Shown here: positions 6,171-7,597 of the stretch, piece by piece
Layout: every line of letters starts with the position of its first letter
Position numbering within the stretch: position 1 is the first letter of the stretch
Translations under genes and position numbers: made by a program
The notes under the pieces: model-generated
Databases searched by the model: none
The model's input: only the letters and a program-made list of their open reading frames with translations
What the model was told of the DNA's origin: nothing
Source: an uncultured Eubacteriales bacterium
Lineage (GTDB): Bacteria > Bacillota > Clostridia > Peptostreptococcales > Anaerovoracaceae
Direction: 5' to 3'
DNA: 7,597 nucleotides
Assembly (NCBI GenBank): GCA_902793875.1
Contig: CADBFL010000081.1
Span: 1 to 7,597 of the forward strand

Positions 6171-7274
6171 CTACCGTTTTCTTCTGTCTTTCCCGCTTGT
6201 TATATAGTACCGGTTCTTGATCTCATACATCCTGCGGTCAGCCTCCTTCACAACGGTTTCGATGCTGTCATGGCCCTCAGCCGATTCTGCTCCGCAGGAT
6301 ATCGATATGCATTCTATGTACCTGCCCTTCCTTTTTGCCGTTATTTCTTCCAGCCGGCCGATGCACTTCTGCGCATCTTCCTCGCTGCCTTTCATTATCA
6401 CGCAGAATTCATCTCCGCCGATGCGGTACACTTCATCGGTGCAGCTGAACGCCTGACGAAGACACTCGGCCGCGCCGGTTATCAGTTCATCGCCGGCCTC
6501 ATGCCCGATCGTGTCATTTGTCGTCTTCAGACCGTTGATATCCGCCATGATGACGCACAGATCCTTCGGAAGATCAGCGCCGAGGCTCGCAATGCGTTCC
6601 GCATATGCCCGTCTGTTCTTCAGGCCGGTCATCTGGTCGTAATATGCGTATCTCCTCTGTATATCGGCCAGCTTCTCGGCGGAGCGCGCGTACACATACC
6701 TCTCAAATCTGGATGTATCGACAAAGTGTCCGATCAGCACTCCGACCGACGAAAAGATCACAAGATTCAGAAGAGACCATGAATACGGTTCCGGGCTCAT
6801 TACCCGCGAGCCGATGATCACAAACACTATGGCATTTATCACAAGCAGCGCCACCGTCGCCGCGGTCCTGCTGACATACATAACGGGAACGATCAGAACA
6901 GCAGCAAAAAGAACGATCGTCCTCGTGTCCTGATAACATGCGATCCCGATCCCGGCGCCGAGCAGAGCGGTCTCTGTCATGACCGCCGCCAGCGGCACCA
7001 GCTTAAGGCCCTTCCGCGTGAACAACAGCGTTATCAGCAATGCTGCCAGACAGACGGCCAGCGCTCCGGCGTAGGCATTGCGGCACAGATAAAAGTCGTG
7101 CTTATACTTCGCCAATATCAGATCAAGCACCCAGTAGACCGACTGAGCGCTCGCCCAGATGATCACGAATCTCCTGTTGTCACGCATTATCTGGTCTCTG
7201 ATGATCGCTTTGTCTTCGTCCGCTACATCTGCCGGAAATCGCAGCCCTTCTGTAAGTTTTGAAAGTAGATCCAT
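6171..7274 (-). CDS. membrane-bound GGDEF diguanylate cyclase
   Basis: Makes the second messenger c-di-GMP from two GTP. The 367-residue protein has a short cytosolic N-terminus, about six hydrophobic helices (35-56, 66-86, 92-113, 118-134, 137-158, 168-186), a linker helix (about 190-212), and a complete GGDEF domain. The domain shows DQMTGLKNRRAY (213-224), MADINGLKTTNDTIGHEAGD (243-262; metal ligand Asp245) and RIGGDEF (284-290), so it should be active. The inhibitory I-site RxxD that normally sits five residues before GGDEF reads SCTD (277-280). Its Arg is missing, so product inhibition at this site is unlikely. I do not recognise the membrane sensor domain. The ATG at 7274 is chosen because AGGAG (minus strand, 7284-7288) lies 9 nt upstream. 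An in-frame TTG at 7319 inside the tandem repeat lacks support. It is 47 nt after the acetyltransferase stop. Confidence 0.92.
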   Translation of the reverse strand: MDLLSKLTEGLRFPADVADEDKAIIRDQIMRDNRRFVIIWASAQSVYWVLDLILAKYKHDFYLCRNAYAGALAVCLAALLITLLFTRKGLKLVPLAAVMTETALLGAGIGIACYQDTRTIVLFAAVLIVPVMYVSRTAATVALLVINAIVFVIIGSRVMSPEPYSWSLLNLVIFSSVGVLIGHFVDTSRFERYVYARSAEKLADIQRRYAYYDQMTGLKNRRAYAERIASLGADLPKDLCVIMADINGLKTTNDTIGHEAGDELITGAAECLRQAFSCTDEVYRIGGDEFCVIMKGSEEDAQKCIGRLEEITAKRKGRYIECISISCGAESAEGHDSIETVVKEADRRMYEIKNRYYITSGKDRRKR

Positions 7275-7290
7275 CCTGTCTGTCTCCTGC

Positions 7291-7346
7291 AGCTTACAGC
7301 CCCTGCGGATGGTCCGCAAGCTTACAGCCCCTGCGGATGGTCCGCA
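7291..7346. repeat. perfect 28-bp tandem duplication spanning the acetyltransferase stop
   Basis: Two identical, directly adjacent 28-bp units occupy 7291-7318 and 7319-7346. Each contains a perfect 6-bp inverted repeat, TGCGGA-TGG-TCCGCA (7304-7318 and 7332-7346), so RNA from either strand can form two short hairpins in a row. The distal unit encodes the last residues (DHPQGL) and stop of the acetyltransferase. The proximal unit forms most of the gap before the diguanylate cyclase ribosome binding site. No T-run follows the hairpins, so they do not look like terminators. Confidence 0.95.
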
Positions 7347-7597
7347 GTCTGCCCTGCCGTATTATTTACCCTTATCATCTCGCGATACGGCACTTCCTCG
7401 AATCCGTTCCTTCTGTATGCGGCTATGGCTCTTTCGTTTTCCTTTTCCACTTCCAGCCTGTTTACGTAGTCCGGGTACCGGGTCCTGAGATAATCAAGGA
7501 ATTCCGAGGCAATGCCGCTTCCCCGAAGTTCCTTTTCAAGATATATGTCTTCTATCGATATGCAGCGCCTGCCGAATTCCGTGCTGTAGCTGTGCGC
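7322..7597 (-). CDS. GNAT-family N-acetyltransferase, C-terminal part
   Basis: Translating the minus strand from the window edge gives 91 residues ending at TAA (7322-7324); the N-terminal part lies outside the window. The visible piece fits the second half of a GNAT fold. IEDIYLEKELRGSGIASEFL contains the acetyl-CoA pyrophosphate-binding loop (R-G-S-G-I-A, in place of the common R-G-x-G-x-G/A), followed by NRLEVEKENERAIAAYRRNG and FEEV, the usual strand beta5-helix alpha4 with the N-x-x-A-x-x-x-Y-x-x-x-G-F signature. The protein ends with a short polar tail (NNTAGQTADHPQGL), whose last residues are encoded in the tandem repeat. It probably transfers acetyl from acetyl-CoA to an amine; the substrate is unknown. 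It lies 47 nt upstream of the cyclase gene in the same orientation, so co-transcription is likely. Confidence 0.88.
   Translation of the reverse strand, partial: AHSYSTEFGRRCISIEDIYLEKELRGSGIASEFLDYLRTRYPDYVNRLEVEKENERAIAAYRRNGFEEVPYREMIRVNNTAGQTADHPQGL

Noticed and set aside
5817..6782. A 321-codon plus-strand open frame running across the nucleotidase/cyclase junction.
   Set aside because: It overlaps two well-supported minus-strand genes and their intergenic gap, and lacks a ribosome binding site.
7291..7346. The repeat pair as a minimal CRISPR array.
   Set aside because: The units are directly adjacent with no spacer, and one overlaps a coding end; no cas gene is present.

Overview
The window looks like a chromosomal segment of a Gram-positive anaerobe, probably a Clostridia-type Bacillota. 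This rests on consensus AGGAGG-type ribosome binding sites, mixed use of AGG, AGA and ATA codons at moderate GC, and the protein families present. I cannot assign a genus from the sequence alone, and I see no phage, transposon, CRISPR, tRNA or rRNA signal.

Layout. On the left (1-480), one small plus-strand gene (179-412) encodes an unrecognised 77-residue protein. It has a consensus ribosome binding site, an AT-rich upstream region with a candidate promoter and repeated sites, and a hairpin terminator behind it. Everything to the right is on the minus strand and is read from high to low coordinates: a GNAT acetyltransferase (cut by the right edge), a six-TM GGDEF diguanylate cyclase, a 5'-nucleotidase-family metallophosphatase, a histidine acid phosphatase with an N-terminal signal anchor, an EamA/DMT permease, and a Na+/phosphate cotransporter with a C-terminal PhoU-like domain.

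The first five minus-strand genes are packed tightly (gaps of about 47, 54, 20 and 17 nt) and probably form one operon. The cotransporter follows after 122 nt that hold two inverted repeats, so it may be separately controlled. The small plus-strand gene converges on the cotransporter, with a hairpin between them.

Three of the six minus-strand genes concern phosphate: two phosphomonoesterase-type enzymes, one probably cytosolic and one probably surface-anchored, and a phosphate transporter with its own PhoU regulatory module. A reasonable inference is a phosphate or nucleotide-phosphate handling locus with an embedded c-di-GMP synthase. Co-regulation is not shown by the sequence.

I found no convincing new enzymatic system. 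The most unusual items are the highly expressed-looking small orphan gene with a structured leader that reads as a terminator on the opposite strand, the perfect 28-bp tandem duplication across the acetyltransferase stop codon, and the structured leader of the cotransporter.
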